DNA from: Pseudomonadota bacterium
GTDB taxonomy: Bacteria > Myxococcota > Myxococcia > Myxococcales > Myxococcaceae
DNA: 64,000 nt
NCBI GenBank assembly: GCA_023426545.1
Contig: JAFAAN010000009.1
Location: 1 to 64,000, forward strand
Direction: 5' to 3'
Shown in pieces: positions 1 to 9,230 of this stretch. Numbering within the stretch: position 1 is the first letter of the stretch; each line of letters starts with the position of its first letter. The notes beneath the pieces are model-generated. The model was given only the letters and a program-made list of their open reading frames with translations, did no database searches and was not told where the DNA came from. Position numbers and translations under genes: made by a program.

Positions 1-325
1 GCTGCGGGGCCGCCGCGTCACCGCCCTGCGGGGCCGCGCCCTCCGTGAGGGGCGCAGCGGGGGCCTCCGGCGCGGCGATGGACTGCGGCGGCTGGGGCGC
101 GAAGCGCGTCCCGGGCCGGACGGGCGCGCTGGGCGGCTCGCCGAGCTCCTGGTCCATGGCGTAGAACTCGCGCTCCACCACGTTGCGGACCTCGTCCGTC
201 TGGCGGCGGAACTCGCGCAAGAACTTGCCGATGCCACGCGCAAGCTCGGGCAGCCGCTGCGGCCCGAGAATGAGCAGCGCGGCCACCAGGATGAACACCA
301 TTTCGCCTGCGCCGATGTTGAACAT
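1..325 (-). CDS. tatB: Twin-arginine translocase subunit TatB (3' end outside window)
   Basis: This is the N-terminal 108 codons of a TatA/TatB-family protein, part of the membrane complex that exports folded proteins with twin-arginine signals. The start MFNIGAGE leads into one membrane helix (about residues 5-21), then the hinge GPQRLPE and a charged amphipathic helix (about 24-60), followed by an Ala/Pro-rich tail. Glu at position 8 and the MF-N-IG start resemble TatB more than TatA, so TatB is preferred, although TatA cannot be fully excluded. The gene runs off the left edge, so its C-terminus and any tatC neighbour are not visible. Confidence 0.85.
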   Translation of the reverse strand, partial: MFNIGAGEMVFILVAALLILGPQRLPELARGIGKFLREFRRQTDEVRNVVEREFYAMDQELGEPPSAPVRPGTRFAPQPPQSIAAPEAPAAPLTEGAAPQGGDAAAPQ

Positions 326-457
326 TTTTTCTGACGCGCTCCCCGAGGCAGCCCGGTTTATCGCGCTCCGGGGATAGAGGCGCAACCGTTCGTCGCGCCA
401 AAGCGCCCCCTTGCCGCCCGGAATGGACGGCAGGCAACCCCAGGGCACCCTTTCATA

Positions 458-1708
458 CTACGCGTGTGGAACCGCCACTCCCCGCGAGGGCGTCCGCGCC
501 TGCTCCCTCTGGCGCACCCGCCGCTCCACCACCCACAGCATGGCGGGCAGCAGCAACGTCAGGACCATGGAGAGGCCGGCCACCCGGGGGACGCCGCCGA
601 GCGTGCCGTCCGGCAGGTCCGACAGCAGGCGGGCGCTGAGGAAGGCCCCCACGGCCGCGGCCATGTGCTGCACGGCGGACTGGAGCGACATGAAGCGCGC
701 GCGCATCGCGTTGTCCGGCACTCGCGACGTCAGCGTGTTGTACGCGACGTTGCGCATCCCCATGGCCACCATGAAGAGCGTGAAGATGACGGGCACCGGC
801 ATCCAGCTCGGCAGGGCCACGAAGCCCACATAGGTGGACAGCAGCACCAGGGCCGAGCCCACCGTGCCCACCACGAAGGAGCCGTAGCGGTCCACCATGG
901 GCCCCGCCACCCGCAGCGTGGCGAAGCTGGCGATGCCCCCGACGAAGTACGGCAGCCACAGCAGCTCCCGCGGGTAGCCCACGTTCTGCTGCAGGTAGGC
1001 GGAGAGGTTGGGGATGAGGACGAAGCCCGCGCTCATCACCACGGCCGTCATCAGGTAGGACAGCTGGATGTCCCGGCGCCCCAGCAGCTCGAGCACACCC
1101 ACCGGGTGCCGCAGACCCCGCGCCACCTCCAGGTGCCCCCGAATGGGCGGCAGGTAGAAGATGGCGCCCAGCACCAACACCAGCCCCATGGCGGCCACCA
1201 CGAAGAAGGGCACGCGCCACCCGCCGTACTCGGCCAGCTTCAGCGCCATGGGCACGCCCGCCACCGAGGCCACCGAGAAGGCGCCCATCACCGCCCCCAG
1301 CGCGCGCCCGCGCCGCTCCACGGGCACCAGCTCCGCGATGATGGACAGCGACAGCGACGTGGCCGGCCCGCCGAAGAGGCCCGCCACCACGCGCGCCAGC
1401 AGCAGCGTGGACAGGCCGGTGGCGAAGCCGCCCGCCGCGGTGGCCACCACCAGGCCCAGCATGGACACCGCCAGGGCCTTGCGCCGGTCGAAGCGGTCCA
1501 GGAAGTAGCCGCCCAGCAGCCCCGCCACGCTGGCGGCCGCCGTGTACGCGCCGCCGATGGTGCCGATGTGCGACGAGGCGATGCCCAGGCCCTTCGCGAA
1601 GTCCGGCCCCAGCGGCATCACCATCACGAAGTCCAGGATGTTGACGAACTGGACCGCGCCGATGAGGGCCACCACGGCGCGCTCGGAGACCTGTCGTTGG
1701 GTCGGCAT
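458..1708 (-). CDS. MFS transporter
   Basis: A 416-residue major facilitator superfamily permease with about 12 hydrophobic helices. The loop-2/3 signature of the family is visible as GGYFLDRFDRRKAL at about residues 66-79. The N-terminal half resembles drug/sugar efflux permeases of the AraJ/arabinose-efflux type, but the substrate cannot be read from sequence. The ATG at 1708 was chosen because it sits 10 bp after the chemoreceptor stop at 1719; the longer frame would run into that gene. The two genes probably share a transcript. The C-terminus carries a short charged tail (RRVRQREQARTPSRG). Confidence 0.9.
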   Translation of the reverse strand: MPTQRQVSERAVVALIGAVQFVNILDFVMVMPLGPDFAKGLGIASSHIGTIGGAYTAAASVAGLLGGYFLDRFDRRKALAVSMLGLVVATAAGGFATGLSTLLLARVVAGLFGGPATSLSLSIIAELVPVERRGRALGAVMGAFSVASVAGVPMALKLAEYGGWRVPFFVVAAMGLVLVLGAIFYLPPIRGHLEVARGLRHPVGVLELLGRRDIQLSYLMTAVVMSAGFVLIPNLSAYLQQNVGYPRELLWLPYFVGGIASFATLRVAGPMVDRYGSFVVGTVGSALVLLSTYVGFVALPSWMPVPVIFTLFMVAMGMRNVAYNTLTSRVPDNAMRARFMSLQSAVQHMAAAVGAFLSARLLSDLPDGTLGGVPRVAGLSMVLTLLLPAMLWVVERRVRQREQARTPSRGVAVPHA

Positions 1709-1718
1709 GGAGACGTGT

Positions 1719-3794
1719 CTACACCCGGAAGCGGCGGACCTCCGCACGAAGGATCTCCGCCTGCCGCTGGAGGTTGTCGATGGCCTCCTCCAGCTGCTTC
1801 ACGGAGCGTGTCTGGTGCTCGGACACGCCCTTGATGGTCTCCACCGCCTTGAGCACCTGCTCGCTGCCCTTGGTCTGCTCCTTCTGGGCGCGGTTCAGGT
1901 GGGTGACCATCTCGTTGATGCTCTCGATGGAGCGGGTGATCTGCTTGCTGCCGTGCGCCTGCTCCAGGCTGCTGCGCTGCACGTGGGCGGTGAGCGCCTT
2001 CATCTTCTCCGCGCTCTTCATGATCTGCTCGCCGCCGCGCGCCTGCTCGTTGGAGGCCTTGGAGATCTGCTGCACCGTCTCGCTGATGCGGTGGATGGAC
2101 GCCGTCACCTGCTTGCTGCCGCGCGCCTGCTCCACGGTGGCGCGGGCGATGGCCTTCACCATCTGCGTGGACTTCTGGGTGCTGTCGTTGATCTTCCGCA
2201 GCGCCCCTTCCGCCTCGCGGCCCAGCTGCACGCCCTCCTCCACGCTGCGCACGCCCTGGTTCATCACCGCCACGGCGTTGCGGCTCTCCTCCTGGATGCT
2301 GCGGATGAGCTCGGCGATCTCCTTGGTGGACGCGCCGGTGCGCTCGGCCAGGTCCTTGATTTCCTCCGCCACCACCGCGAAGCCCTTGCCGTGCTCGCCC
2401 GCCTGCGCGGCGATGATGGCCGCGTTGAGGGCCAGCAGGTTGGTCTGCTCCGCCACGTCGTCGATGACGTTGAGGATGTTGCCAATCTCGGAGATGCGGC
2501 GGCCCAGGCTCTCGATGACGTTGGCCGCCGTGCGGCTCGTCTCCTTGATGCGGTCGATGCCGCTGAGCGTCTTGCGCAGCGACTCCACGCCCGTCTGTGC
2601 GTCGTCGAAGACCTGCTCGGACAGGCGGGCCGTCTCCTTCGCGTTGGCCTCCACCTGGCCGATGGCCGCGTCCATTTCACTGATGGCCGAGGACGTCTCC
2701 TCCGTGGAGGCGGAAAGCTCCTGGATGTTGGTGGCCACCTCCTTGATGGAGAACGTCATCTCCTCGATGGCGCTGGTGGTCTCCTCCACGCTGGCGGCCA
2801 TGGCCTGGACGTTCTCCGCCACCTCGTCGTTGGTGGCGGCCATCTCCATGATGGACGAGCTGCTCTCCTCGGCGCTCTGGTAGAGGACCTCCACGTTCTC
2901 CGCGATGCCCCGCAGCGAGGCCATCATCTGCACCATGGAGGACGACGTCTCCTCCACGCGCGCCTGCACCGTCCCCGCCCCGGACGACACCGTGGTCCCG
3001 GTGCGGTGAATCTGCTCCACCACCCCCGCCACCACGTCGGACACGCCGCGCACGCGCCCCAGCGTGTCGCGCCAGCTCTGCGCGATGCGGTTGAGCGCCT
3101 CGGCGAGCTGGCCCAGCTCGTCCTGGGTGCCCACGTCCACGCGCCCGGTGAGGTCCGCCTCCGCCAGCCGGCGCGCCATGCCCATCATCGCGTCCAGCGG
3201 CACCAGGATGAACGCGCGGGAGATGAAGAAGGCCACCACCAGGAACAGCCCCAGGCCCACGCCGAACGCGAGCAGCACCAGGTGGCGCAGCTCGGTGACG
3301 ACGGCATTCAGACCAGAGCTGTCCAGCACCAGCAGCGCCTGCCCCGCCACGCCTCCCGACAGCGTCACCGGGCGCGCCACGGCCCGGTCGCCGTTGGCGA
3401 AGCGGTGGCCGTCCAGCGCGGAGCCCTGCCGGGCCTTCAGCTCCGGGAGCAGCCACTCCGGCGGCTTCGGCGGATGGGTGGCCAGCACGTGCCCCTCGCT
3501 GGAGAGGACGGCCAGCACCTTGAAGTCGTCGTCGCCGTCGCGCAGCCGCTCCAGGCTGCCGGGCAGGGCCGCGGCGGGCTGGGCCGTGAGCATGGCGACG
3601 GCCTGGGTGGCCCGGGCCTCCCCCCGCGTCTGGAGGCGCTGCTCCAGGTGCGCCTCCACGCGCGAGGGGACGACGAAGTAGAGCGTCCCCAGGATGAGGG
3701 CGAGGACGAGCGCGAACGAGCCGAGCAGCAGCCGGCGCAGGCCGGGCTTCTTGAACCGGAGAGCCAAGACGAGGCACTGTAGGGAGGGAAACAC
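1719..3794 (-). CDS. Methyl-accepting chemotaxis protein, long repetitive signalling hairpin
   Basis: A 691-residue transmembrane chemoreceptor. Membrane helices lie at about 20-42 and 172-191 and enclose a small periplasmic sensor region; HAMP follows at about 192-245, then a long coiled-coil signalling domain. The hairpin tip is at EQTNLLALNAAI (449-460) to AGEHGKGF (465-472). Both arms carry 28-residue repeats: EE-[TS]-x-S-x-[MI]-x-x-M at 281, 309, 337 and 365, and EQ-x-x-G-x-x-Q at 555, 583, 611 and 639. The tip reads AAIIAAQAGE, where most receptors have AA-[IV]-EAARAGE. It probably signals to CheW/CheA, but no che genes are nearby. The start is GTG at 3794; a downstream TTG is possible. 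Confidence 0.93.
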   Translation of the reverse strand: MFPSLQCLVLALRFKKPGLRRLLLGSFALVLALILGTLYFVVPSRVEAHLEQRLQTRGEARATQAVAMLTAQPAAALPGSLERLRDGDDDFKVLAVLSSEGHVLATHPPKPPEWLLPELKARQGSALDGHRFANGDRAVARPVTLSGGVAGQALLVLDSSGLNAVVTELRHLVLLAFGVGLGLFLVVAFFISRAFILVPLDAMMGMARRLAEADLTGRVDVGTQDELGQLAEALNRIAQSWRDTLGRVRGVSDVVAGVVEQIHRTGTTVSSGAGTVQARVEETSSSMVQMMASLRGIAENVEVLYQSAEESSSSIMEMAATNDEVAENVQAMAASVEETTSAIEEMTFSIKEVATNIQELSASTEETSSAISEMDAAIGQVEANAKETARLSEQVFDDAQTGVESLRKTLSGIDRIKETSRTAANVIESLGRRISEIGNILNVIDDVAEQTNLLALNAAIIAAQAGEHGKGFAVVAEEIKDLAERTGASTKEIAELIRSIQEESRNAVAVMNQGVRSVEEGVQLGREAEGALRKINDSTQKSTQMVKAIARATVEQARGSKQVTASIHRISETVQQISKASNEQARGGEQIMKSAEKMKALTAHVQRSSLEQAHGSKQITRSIESINEMVTHLNRAQKEQTKGSEQVLKAVETIKGVSEHQTRSVKQLEEAIDNLQRQAEILRAEVRRFRV

Positions 3795-3878
3795 CGGCAG
3801 GGCAAGAACGGGGCATGGGCGCGGCCCGCCCTCCAGGGGCGCTGACTTCCCACCTGGCGGATGCGTAAGGTCTCCCCG

Positions 3879-4904
3879 ATGTCCTCCACGTTGCTACTGA
3901 CGGACCCCCTCTTCTTCCAGCACGACCCCGGGCAGGGCCACCCCGAGTCACCCTCGCGGCTGCGGCGCATCCTCGGGGTGCTGGCGAGCACGCCGGTGAA
4001 GGGCACGGTGATGACCGCGCCGCGCTCGGCCACGGACGCGGAGCTGGCCGCGGTCCACACGCCGGAGCTGCTCGCGTACCTCCAGCGCCTGAACGGACAC
4101 CGGGCGCAGATCGACCCGGACACCCAGGTGTCTCCCGACAGCATCGACGCGGCGCGGCTCGCCGCGGGCGCCTCCATCCAGGCGGTGGAGGCGGTGATGA
4201 AGGGCGAGGCCCGCAACGCCTTCGCGCTGGTGCGCCCGCCCGGCCACCACGCCGAGCCCGGCAGGGCCATGGGCTTCTGCCTGCTCAACAACGCGGCCAT
4301 CGCCGCGGAGGCCGGCCGCAGGCTGGGCGCCGAGCGCGTGCTGGTGCTCGACTGGGACGTGCACCACGGCAACGGCACGCAGGCTGCCTTCTGGGGGCGC
4401 CGGGACGTCCTGTACCAGTCGGTGCACCAGTTCCCCTACTACCCGGGCACCGGCGCGGCCCCCGAGGTGGGCGAGGGCGAGGGCGAGGGCTACACCCTCA
4501 ACGTGGGCCTGCCGGGCGGCAACTCGGACGCGGACTACGGGATGATCTTCGAGGAGCTGCTGCTGCCGGTGGCGGAGGCGTACCGCCCCCAGCTCATCCT
4601 CGTGTCCGCGGGCTTCGACCCGCACCAGCACGACCCGATTGGCGGCATGGACGTCAGCGAGCGCGGCTTCGCGGCCATGTGCTCGGCGATGAAGTCCCTG
4701 GCCGACAGCGCGTGCCAGGGGCGGCTGGTGCTGCTGCTGGAGGGCGGCTACTCCCTGGAGGGTCTGTCGCAGTCCGTGCACGCCTGCGTGGAGGTGCTCG
4801 CCGGGCGCAAGGACGGCTTTCCCACCGGGCCCATCCGCGCGGACGCGCGCGAGGCGCTGAAGGCCAGCCGCGAGGCGATGCGGCCGTACTGGCCCCACGT
4901 GTAG
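3879..4904 (+). CDS. Histone deacetylase family (acetylpolyamine/acetoin-utilisation type) hydrolase
   Basis: A 341-residue zinc amidohydrolase of the arginase/deacetylase fold. Visible motifs are RPPGHHAEPG (119-128) with the catalytic His pair, DWDVHHGNGT (158-167) giving zinc ligands D160 and H162, SAGFDPH (243-249) giving D247, and LLLEGGYS near the C-terminus. In bacteria this family deacetylates acetylpolyamines, acetyl-lysine proteins or other acetamides; the substrate here is unknown. The ATG at 3879, with AAGG about 10 bases upstream, starts exactly at the conserved TLLLTDPLF strand. An in-frame ATG at 3861 would add six residues. It is divergent from the chemoreceptor gene and followed by a dehydrogenase on the same strand. 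Confidence 0.9.
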   Translation: MSSTLLLTDPLFFQHDPGQGHPESPSRLRRILGVLASTPVKGTVMTAPRSATDAELAAVHTPELLAYLQRLNGHRAQIDPDTQVSPDSIDAARLAAGASIQAVEAVMKGEARNAFALVRPPGHHAEPGRAMGFCLLNNAAIAAEAGRRLGAERVLVLDWDVHHGNGTQAAFWGRRDVLYQSVHQFPYYPGTGAAPEVGEGEGEGYTLNVGLPGGNSDADYGMIFEELLLPVAEAYRPQLILVSAGFDPHQHDPIGGMDVSERGFAAMCSAMKSLADSACQGRLVLLLEGGYSLEGLSQSVHACVEVLAGRKDGFPTGPIRADAREALKASREAMRPYWPHV

Positions 4905-4994
4905 CCCTCCGGTGAACGGCGCATCGCGCCGCACGCCGCTGTTCATCCCCAGGCAACCGTGCGAGAAGCCCCCACCAGGACACGGGAGGACTGC

Positions 4995-5756
4995 ATGGCG
5001 GACATGAGCTACCGGACGGCCCTGGTGACGGGCGCCTCGAGCGGCCTGGGGCGCGGCCTGGCGCTGTGGCTCGCGAAGCGGGGCGTCCGCGTGTTCGCCG
5101 CGGGGCGCCGCCAGCCCCAGCTCCAGGCCCTCGCGGCCGAGGCCCAGGCGGCCAGCGTCACCATCGAGCCGGTGGCGCTGGACGTCACGAAGGCCGACGC
5201 CGCGCGGGAGCGCATCCGCGCGCTCGACGCGGAGTGCGGCGGGCTGGACCTGGTGGTGGCCAACGCGGGCGTGGGCGGCACCACGAACGCGAAGCGCCTC
5301 CAGTGGGAGCGCGTGCGCGCCATCATCGACACCAACGTCACCGGCGCCGCCGCCACGCTGTGCGCCGTGCTGCCAGAGATGGTGGAGCGCGGGCGCGGGC
5401 ACCTGGTGGGCGTCTCCAGCCTCGCCGCGTACCGTGGGCTGGCGGGCCACGCGGCCTACTCGGCCTCCAAGGCCTTCCTGGGCACCTTCATGGAGAGCCT
5501 GCGCGTGGACCTGCGCGGCACCGGCGTGCGCGTCACCTGCATCTACCCGGGCTTCGTGAAGAGCGAGCTGACGGCCTCCAACACCTTCCCCATGCCCTTC
5601 CTCATGGAGACGCATGACGCCGTGGAGCGGATGGGCAGGGCCATCATCCGGGGCGAAGCGGAGGTGTCCTTCCCCTGGCAGCTCGCGGTGCCCACGCGGC
5701 TGGCCAAGGTGCTGCCCAACCCCCTCTTCGACGCGGCCGCGCGGCGGCTGCGCTGA
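4995..5756 (+). CDS. Short-chain dehydrogenase/reductase
   Basis: A 253-residue classical SDR oxidoreductase with a Rossmann fold. The cofactor loop TGASSGLG is at residues 12-19, the NAG motif at about 89, and the catalytic set is Ser141/142, Tyr155 and Lys159 in YSASK. The later part (CIYPGFVKSELT) is typical of family members that act on hydroxy-lipids or sugars, but the substrate is not deducible. The ATG at 4995 is preferred over the upstream GTG at 4959 because GGGAGG lies seven bases before it. A hydrophobic, non-polar C-terminal region could associate with membranes. pyrF follows 26 bp downstream. Confidence 0.9.
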   Translation: MADMSYRTALVTGASSGLGRGLALWLAKRGVRVFAAGRRQPQLQALAAEAQAASVTIEPVALDVTKADAARERIRALDAECGGLDLVVANAGVGGTTNAKRLQWERVRAIIDTNVTGAAATLCAVLPEMVERGRGHLVGVSSLAAYRGLAGHAAYSASKAFLGTFMESLRVDLRGTGVRVTCIYPGFVKSELTASNTFPMPFLMETHDAVERMGRAIIRGEAEVSFPWQLAVPTRLAKVLPNPLFDAAARRLR

Positions 5757-5782
5757 CCCTTCCCCAGTCCTGGAGACGCCCG

Positions 5783-6649
5783 GTGACGACGCCACAGCCC
5801 TTCGCCCACCGCTTCAGCCAGTTGGCCGAGCAGCGCTCGCCGTTCTGCCTCGGCATCGACCCGTCCAAGGACCTGCTGACGCGCTGGGGCCTGCCCGATA
5901 ACGCGCAGGGCCTGCGTGACTTCTGCGAGCGCGTGGCCGACGCGGCGGAGGACCGCGTCGCGGTGGTGAAGCCGCAGAGCGCCTTCTTCGAGCGCCACGG
6001 CCCCGAGGGGCTCCTGGTCCTCCAGGGCCTGATGCGGCGCTTCAAGGCGATGGGCACCCTCACGCTGCTGGACGTGAAGCGCGGCGACATCGGCTCCACC
6101 ATGGATGCCTACGCGGAGACGGTGTTCGGAGAGGGCAGCGCCTACGAGGCGGACGCGGCCACCTTCTCCGCCTACCTGGGCCTGGGCGCCCTGCGGAAGA
6201 CGCTGGAGCGGGCGCGCGCCTCCGGGGCCTGCGCCTTCCTGGTGGTGCGCTCCTCCAACCCGGAGGGCACGTCGCTGCAGACCTCACGCGGCGAGGACGG
6301 CCGCACCGTGGCCGAGGTCCTGGCCGACGGCCTCCGAGCCTTCAACGAGGAGCCCGGCGAGGGCGCGGCGCCGGTGGCGGGCGCCGTCATGGGCGCCACC
6401 CTGCCAGACTCGGACCGCGGCGTCGTCGAGCGGCTCGGCGGCGCGCTGCTGCTCACGCCCGGCATCGGCGCGCAGGGCGCCGGCTTCGACGACCTGAAGC
6501 GGCTGTTCGCCGGGCGCGAGGCGCAGGTCATCCCCACCGCCACGCGCTCGGTGCTGGAGGCGGGGCCGGACACTGCCGCCCTGCGCCAGGCGCTGGAGCG
6601 GCACCTGGCGCCGGCCCGCGCCTTCCGCGCTACTGCGCGCCCATCATGA
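5783..6649 (+). CDS. pyrF: Orotidine 5'-phosphate decarboxylase (type 2)
   Basis: Catalyses the last step of UMP synthesis, decarboxylating OMP. At 288 residues it matches the longer type-2 subfamily. The catalytic signature LLDVKRGDIGST (about residues 95-106) carries the Asp-Lys-Asp array; FCLGIDPS near the N-terminus and the phosphate-gripper segment LLLTPGIGAQG are also present. Start is GTG at 5783, directly behind the dehydrogenase gene. The stop codon overlaps the 3' end of the convergent penicillin-binding-protein gene by 20 bp (6630-6649), so the two coding ends share sequence. Confidence 0.95.
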   Translation: MTTPQPFAHRFSQLAEQRSPFCLGIDPSKDLLTRWGLPDNAQGLRDFCERVADAAEDRVAVVKPQSAFFERHGPEGLLVLQGLMRRFKAMGTLTLLDVKRGDIGSTMDAYAETVFGEGSAYEADAATFSAYLGLGALRKTLERARASGACAFLVVRSSNPEGTSLQTSRGEDGRTVAEVLADGLRAFNEEPGEGAAPVAGAVMGATLPDSDRGVVERLGGALLLTPGIGAQGAGFDDLKRLFAGREAQVIPTATRSVLEAGPDTAALRQALERHLAPARAFRATARPS

Positions 6650-9203
6650 ACTGGTCCACGTCGACCTGGTCCTTGTCGGGCACCGCGTCCTTCGGCTCGG
6701 TGCCCTTCTTGAAGAAGAGCACCTCCGCGTCCCGGGAGGTGGGCGGCGCGATCTTGCCCGTCTTCTTGTCGATGTGGAGCTTCACCAGGTCCATGGACTG
6801 CCACGGGTAGAACTCGGGCTGCGGCCGGCCCTCCAGCGCGCGCTTCATGTAGTTGAGCCAGATGGGGAGCGCGGCGCGCCCACCCGTCTCGTAGCGGGCC
6901 AGCGGATGCGGGTTCAAGTCGTAGCCCACCCACGCCACCGTCACCAGGTCGCGGGTATAGCCGGCGAACCACGCGTCGAAGGAGTCGTTGGTGGTGCCCG
7001 TCTTGCCCGCGGCCGGCTTGCCCAGGCGCTGCGCCGGGCCGCCGGTGCCCTGGAGCACCACGCCGCGCAGGAGGTGCGTGAGGATGAAGCCGGACTCCGG
7101 GCTCATCACCTGCTCGCCCGGCTCGAAGAGGCGCGCGTAGCCGGCGGCCACGCGGTCCTGCAGCGGCGCCCACGCATCGTCGAAGGCGGTGTGGTCCTCC
7201 AGCGTGCGGCCCCAGCGGTCCTCGACCTTGCGGATGAAGTACGTGGGCTTCTTGCGGCCGTAGCGGTTGAAGGTGGCGTAGGCGTTGGCCAGGTCCACCG
7301 GGTACACGCAGGAGGAGCCCAGCGCCGCGGAGAAGTCCATGTTCATGGGCGTGGTGATGCCGAGCTTCTGGCTCCAGGCGGCCATGTTCTTCACGCCCAC
7401 CGCGCCGAACGTCTTCACCGCGGGGACGTTCAGCGAGTTGACCAGCGCCGTGCGCAGCAGCACCTCGCCTTCGAACTTGTCGCTGTAGTTGGCCGGCTTC
7501 CACGACACCTTCGTGTCCGGGTCGTGCTCGACGATGGGCGAGTCGACGAGCATGGTGGCCTCGGTCCAGTCGAGCAGCTCCAGCGCCGCCGAGTACACGA
7601 AGGGCTTGAACGAGCTGCCCGGCTGGCGGCACGCCTGGAAGGCGCGGTTGAACTCGTTGTCGTCGAAGTCGTACCCGCCCACCATCGCGGTGAGGTACTG
7701 GCGGTGGGGGTCGATGGAGACGAGCGCGCTCTGCGCCTCGGGCGTCTGCTCCAGGCGGAAGAGCTTCACGCCCTCGCTGGGAATCTCGTCCGCGAGCTTC
7801 TTGTCCCACTGCTCCTTGTCGTCCGTGAGGTCCTTCTTCGTCACGTGGCGGACCACGACGACATCGCCCTCGGTGATGGCCTTCTTCACGGACGAAATCA
7901 TCATCGCCGGGTAGTAGCCCTCCGGGTTCACCTTGCGCGCCCAGCGCATGCCCAGCAGCGGCAGCCGGCCCTTGTGCCCGCCCACCTGCACGTCCGCGCC
8001 CTTGCCGTCCGCGTCGATGGCGGTGACGACGCCCACGTAGAGCCGGTTCTCCACCAGCGGCTCCGAGCCCATGACCTTCTTCGCCCGCTCGATGAAGGAC
8101 TGGATGGCCTCCTTCGACACGAGCTGCTCCACCGGACCGCGCCAGCCCTGGCGCTTGTCCACCGACAGCAGGCCGTGGAGCACCGCGTCCTGCGCGGCGC
8201 GCTGGCGCTCGCTGTCCATGGTGGTGAAGACCTTGAGGCCCTCCTTGAGCAGCACGGGGTTGCCGTACCGGTCCACCAGGTCCTTGCGCACCTGCTCCAC
8301 GAAGTACGGCGCGAACTCGTGGAAGACGTCCTCCACGGGGTACACCTTCACCTCTTCGGCGTTGGCGGTGTCGTGCTCCTCCTGCGAAATCATGCCCTCC
8401 ACCAGCATGCGGCGCAGCACGTAGGAGCGGCGCTTGCGGGCCGCCTCCGGGCGCAGGAAGGGCGAGTAGCGGCTGGGGGCCTGCGGGAGGCCCGCGATGA
8501 GCGTCATCTCGCCCAGCGTCAGGTCGCGCACGTCCTTGCGGTAGTAGTTCTCCGCCGCGCTCTGCACGCCGTAGCTGTGGTGCCCGAGGAAGACGTTGTT
8601 GAGGTAGAGGTAGAGAATCTCCTCCTTCGTCAGCGACTGCTCCAGCCGCAGGGCGAGGATGGCCTCGCGAAGCTTGCGGGTGATGGTCTTCGCGGTGGCG
8701 GACTTGTAGCCCTCCGCGGAGATGAGCACCGCCTTCGCGGTCTGCTGCGTCAGCGTGGAGCCGCCCTGGATGCCGCCCGAGCGCAGCCCCAGCTTGGACG
8801 CCACCGTCTTGAAGCCCGCGCGCGCGGTGCCCAGCACGTCCACGCCGAAGTGGTCGAAGAAGCTGGAGTCCTCCGAGGCGATGAAGGCCTGCACCAGCCG
8901 CTTCGGAATCCGCTCGTAGGGCACCACCTTGCGGCGCTCCTCGTAGAACTCGCCCGCGAGCACCGCGTCGTCCGTGTAGACCTCGGTGACGATGGGCGGC
9001 CAGTACTCGTCCACCTTGGGGATGGCCGGGAGCCCCTCCGCGTACACGTAGTACACGGCCGTCACGGCAATCACGGCGGCCGTGGCCCCGGTCAGCGTCA
9101 GCCATCCCGCGGTCTTCAGGAGGAACTTCCACCAGCGCCCGGCGGGGACACCCTCCAGCACCAGCTTCGAGCGGCTGCGGTCAGCGGATTTAGGGTCGGA
9201 CAT
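6630..9203 (-). CDS. Bifunctional class A penicillin-binding protein (PBP1A family)
   Basis: An 857-residue inner-membrane enzyme that polymerises and crosslinks peptidoglycan. A cytoplasmic N-tail and one membrane helix (about 30-52) precede a GT51 glycosyltransferase domain with catalytic E111 in EDSSFFDHFG, GGSTLTQQ at 147-154 and the LYLNNVFLG motif. The transpeptidase domain has the SxxK nucleophile S530-S-F-K533, SxN at S590-L-N592 and KTG at K734. An OB-like insert probably lies between about 370 and 470. The N-terminal tail is rich in charged residues. It converges with pyrF with a 20-bp overlap. The gene downstream of a short 27-bp gap on the 5' side is the pseudouridine synthase, likely co-transcribed. 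Confidence 0.95.
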   Translation of the reverse strand: MSDPKSADRSRSKLVLEGVPAGRWWKFLLKTAGWLTLTGATAAVIAVTAVYYVYAEGLPAIPKVDEYWPPIVTEVYTDDAVLAGEFYEERRKVVPYERIPKRLVQAFIASEDSSFFDHFGVDVLGTARAGFKTVASKLGLRSGGIQGGSTLTQQTAKAVLISAEGYKSATAKTITRKLREAILALRLEQSLTKEEILYLYLNNVFLGHHSYGVQSAAENYYRKDVRDLTLGEMTLIAGLPQAPSRYSPFLRPEAARKRRSYVLRRMLVEGMISQEEHDTANAEEVKVYPVEDVFHEFAPYFVEQVRKDLVDRYGNPVLLKEGLKVFTTMDSERQRAAQDAVLHGLLSVDKRQGWRGPVEQLVSKEAIQSFIERAKKVMGSEPLVENRLYVGVVTAIDADGKGADVQVGGHKGRLPLLGMRWARKVNPEGYYPAMMISSVKKAITEGDVVVVRHVTKKDLTDDKEQWDKKLADEIPSEGVKLFRLEQTPEAQSALVSIDPHRQYLTAMVGGYDFDDNEFNRAFQACRQPGSSFKPFVYSAALELLDWTEATMLVDSPIVEHDPDTKVSWKPANYSDKFEGEVLLRTALVNSLNVPAVKTFGAVGVKNMAAWSQKLGITTPMNMDFSAALGSSCVYPVDLANAYATFNRYGRKKPTYFIRKVEDRWGRTLEDHTAFDDAWAPLQDRVAAGYARLFEPGEQVMSPESGFILTHLLRGVVLQGTGGPAQRLGKPAAGKTGTTNDSFDAWFAGYTRDLVTVAWVGYDLNPHPLARYETGGRAALPIWLNYMKRALEGRPQPEFYPWQSMDLVKLHIDKKTGKIAPPTSRDAEVLFFKKGTEPKDAVPDKDQVDVDQFMMGAQ

Positions 9204-9230
9204 ACGCGTTTCTTTTGTGCCTGGAGGGCG

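Noticed and set aside
1542..3782. A 746-codon plus-strand frame opposite the chemoreceptor
   Set aside because: Repeats in it simply mirror the coiled-coil repeats of the chemoreceptor on the other strand.
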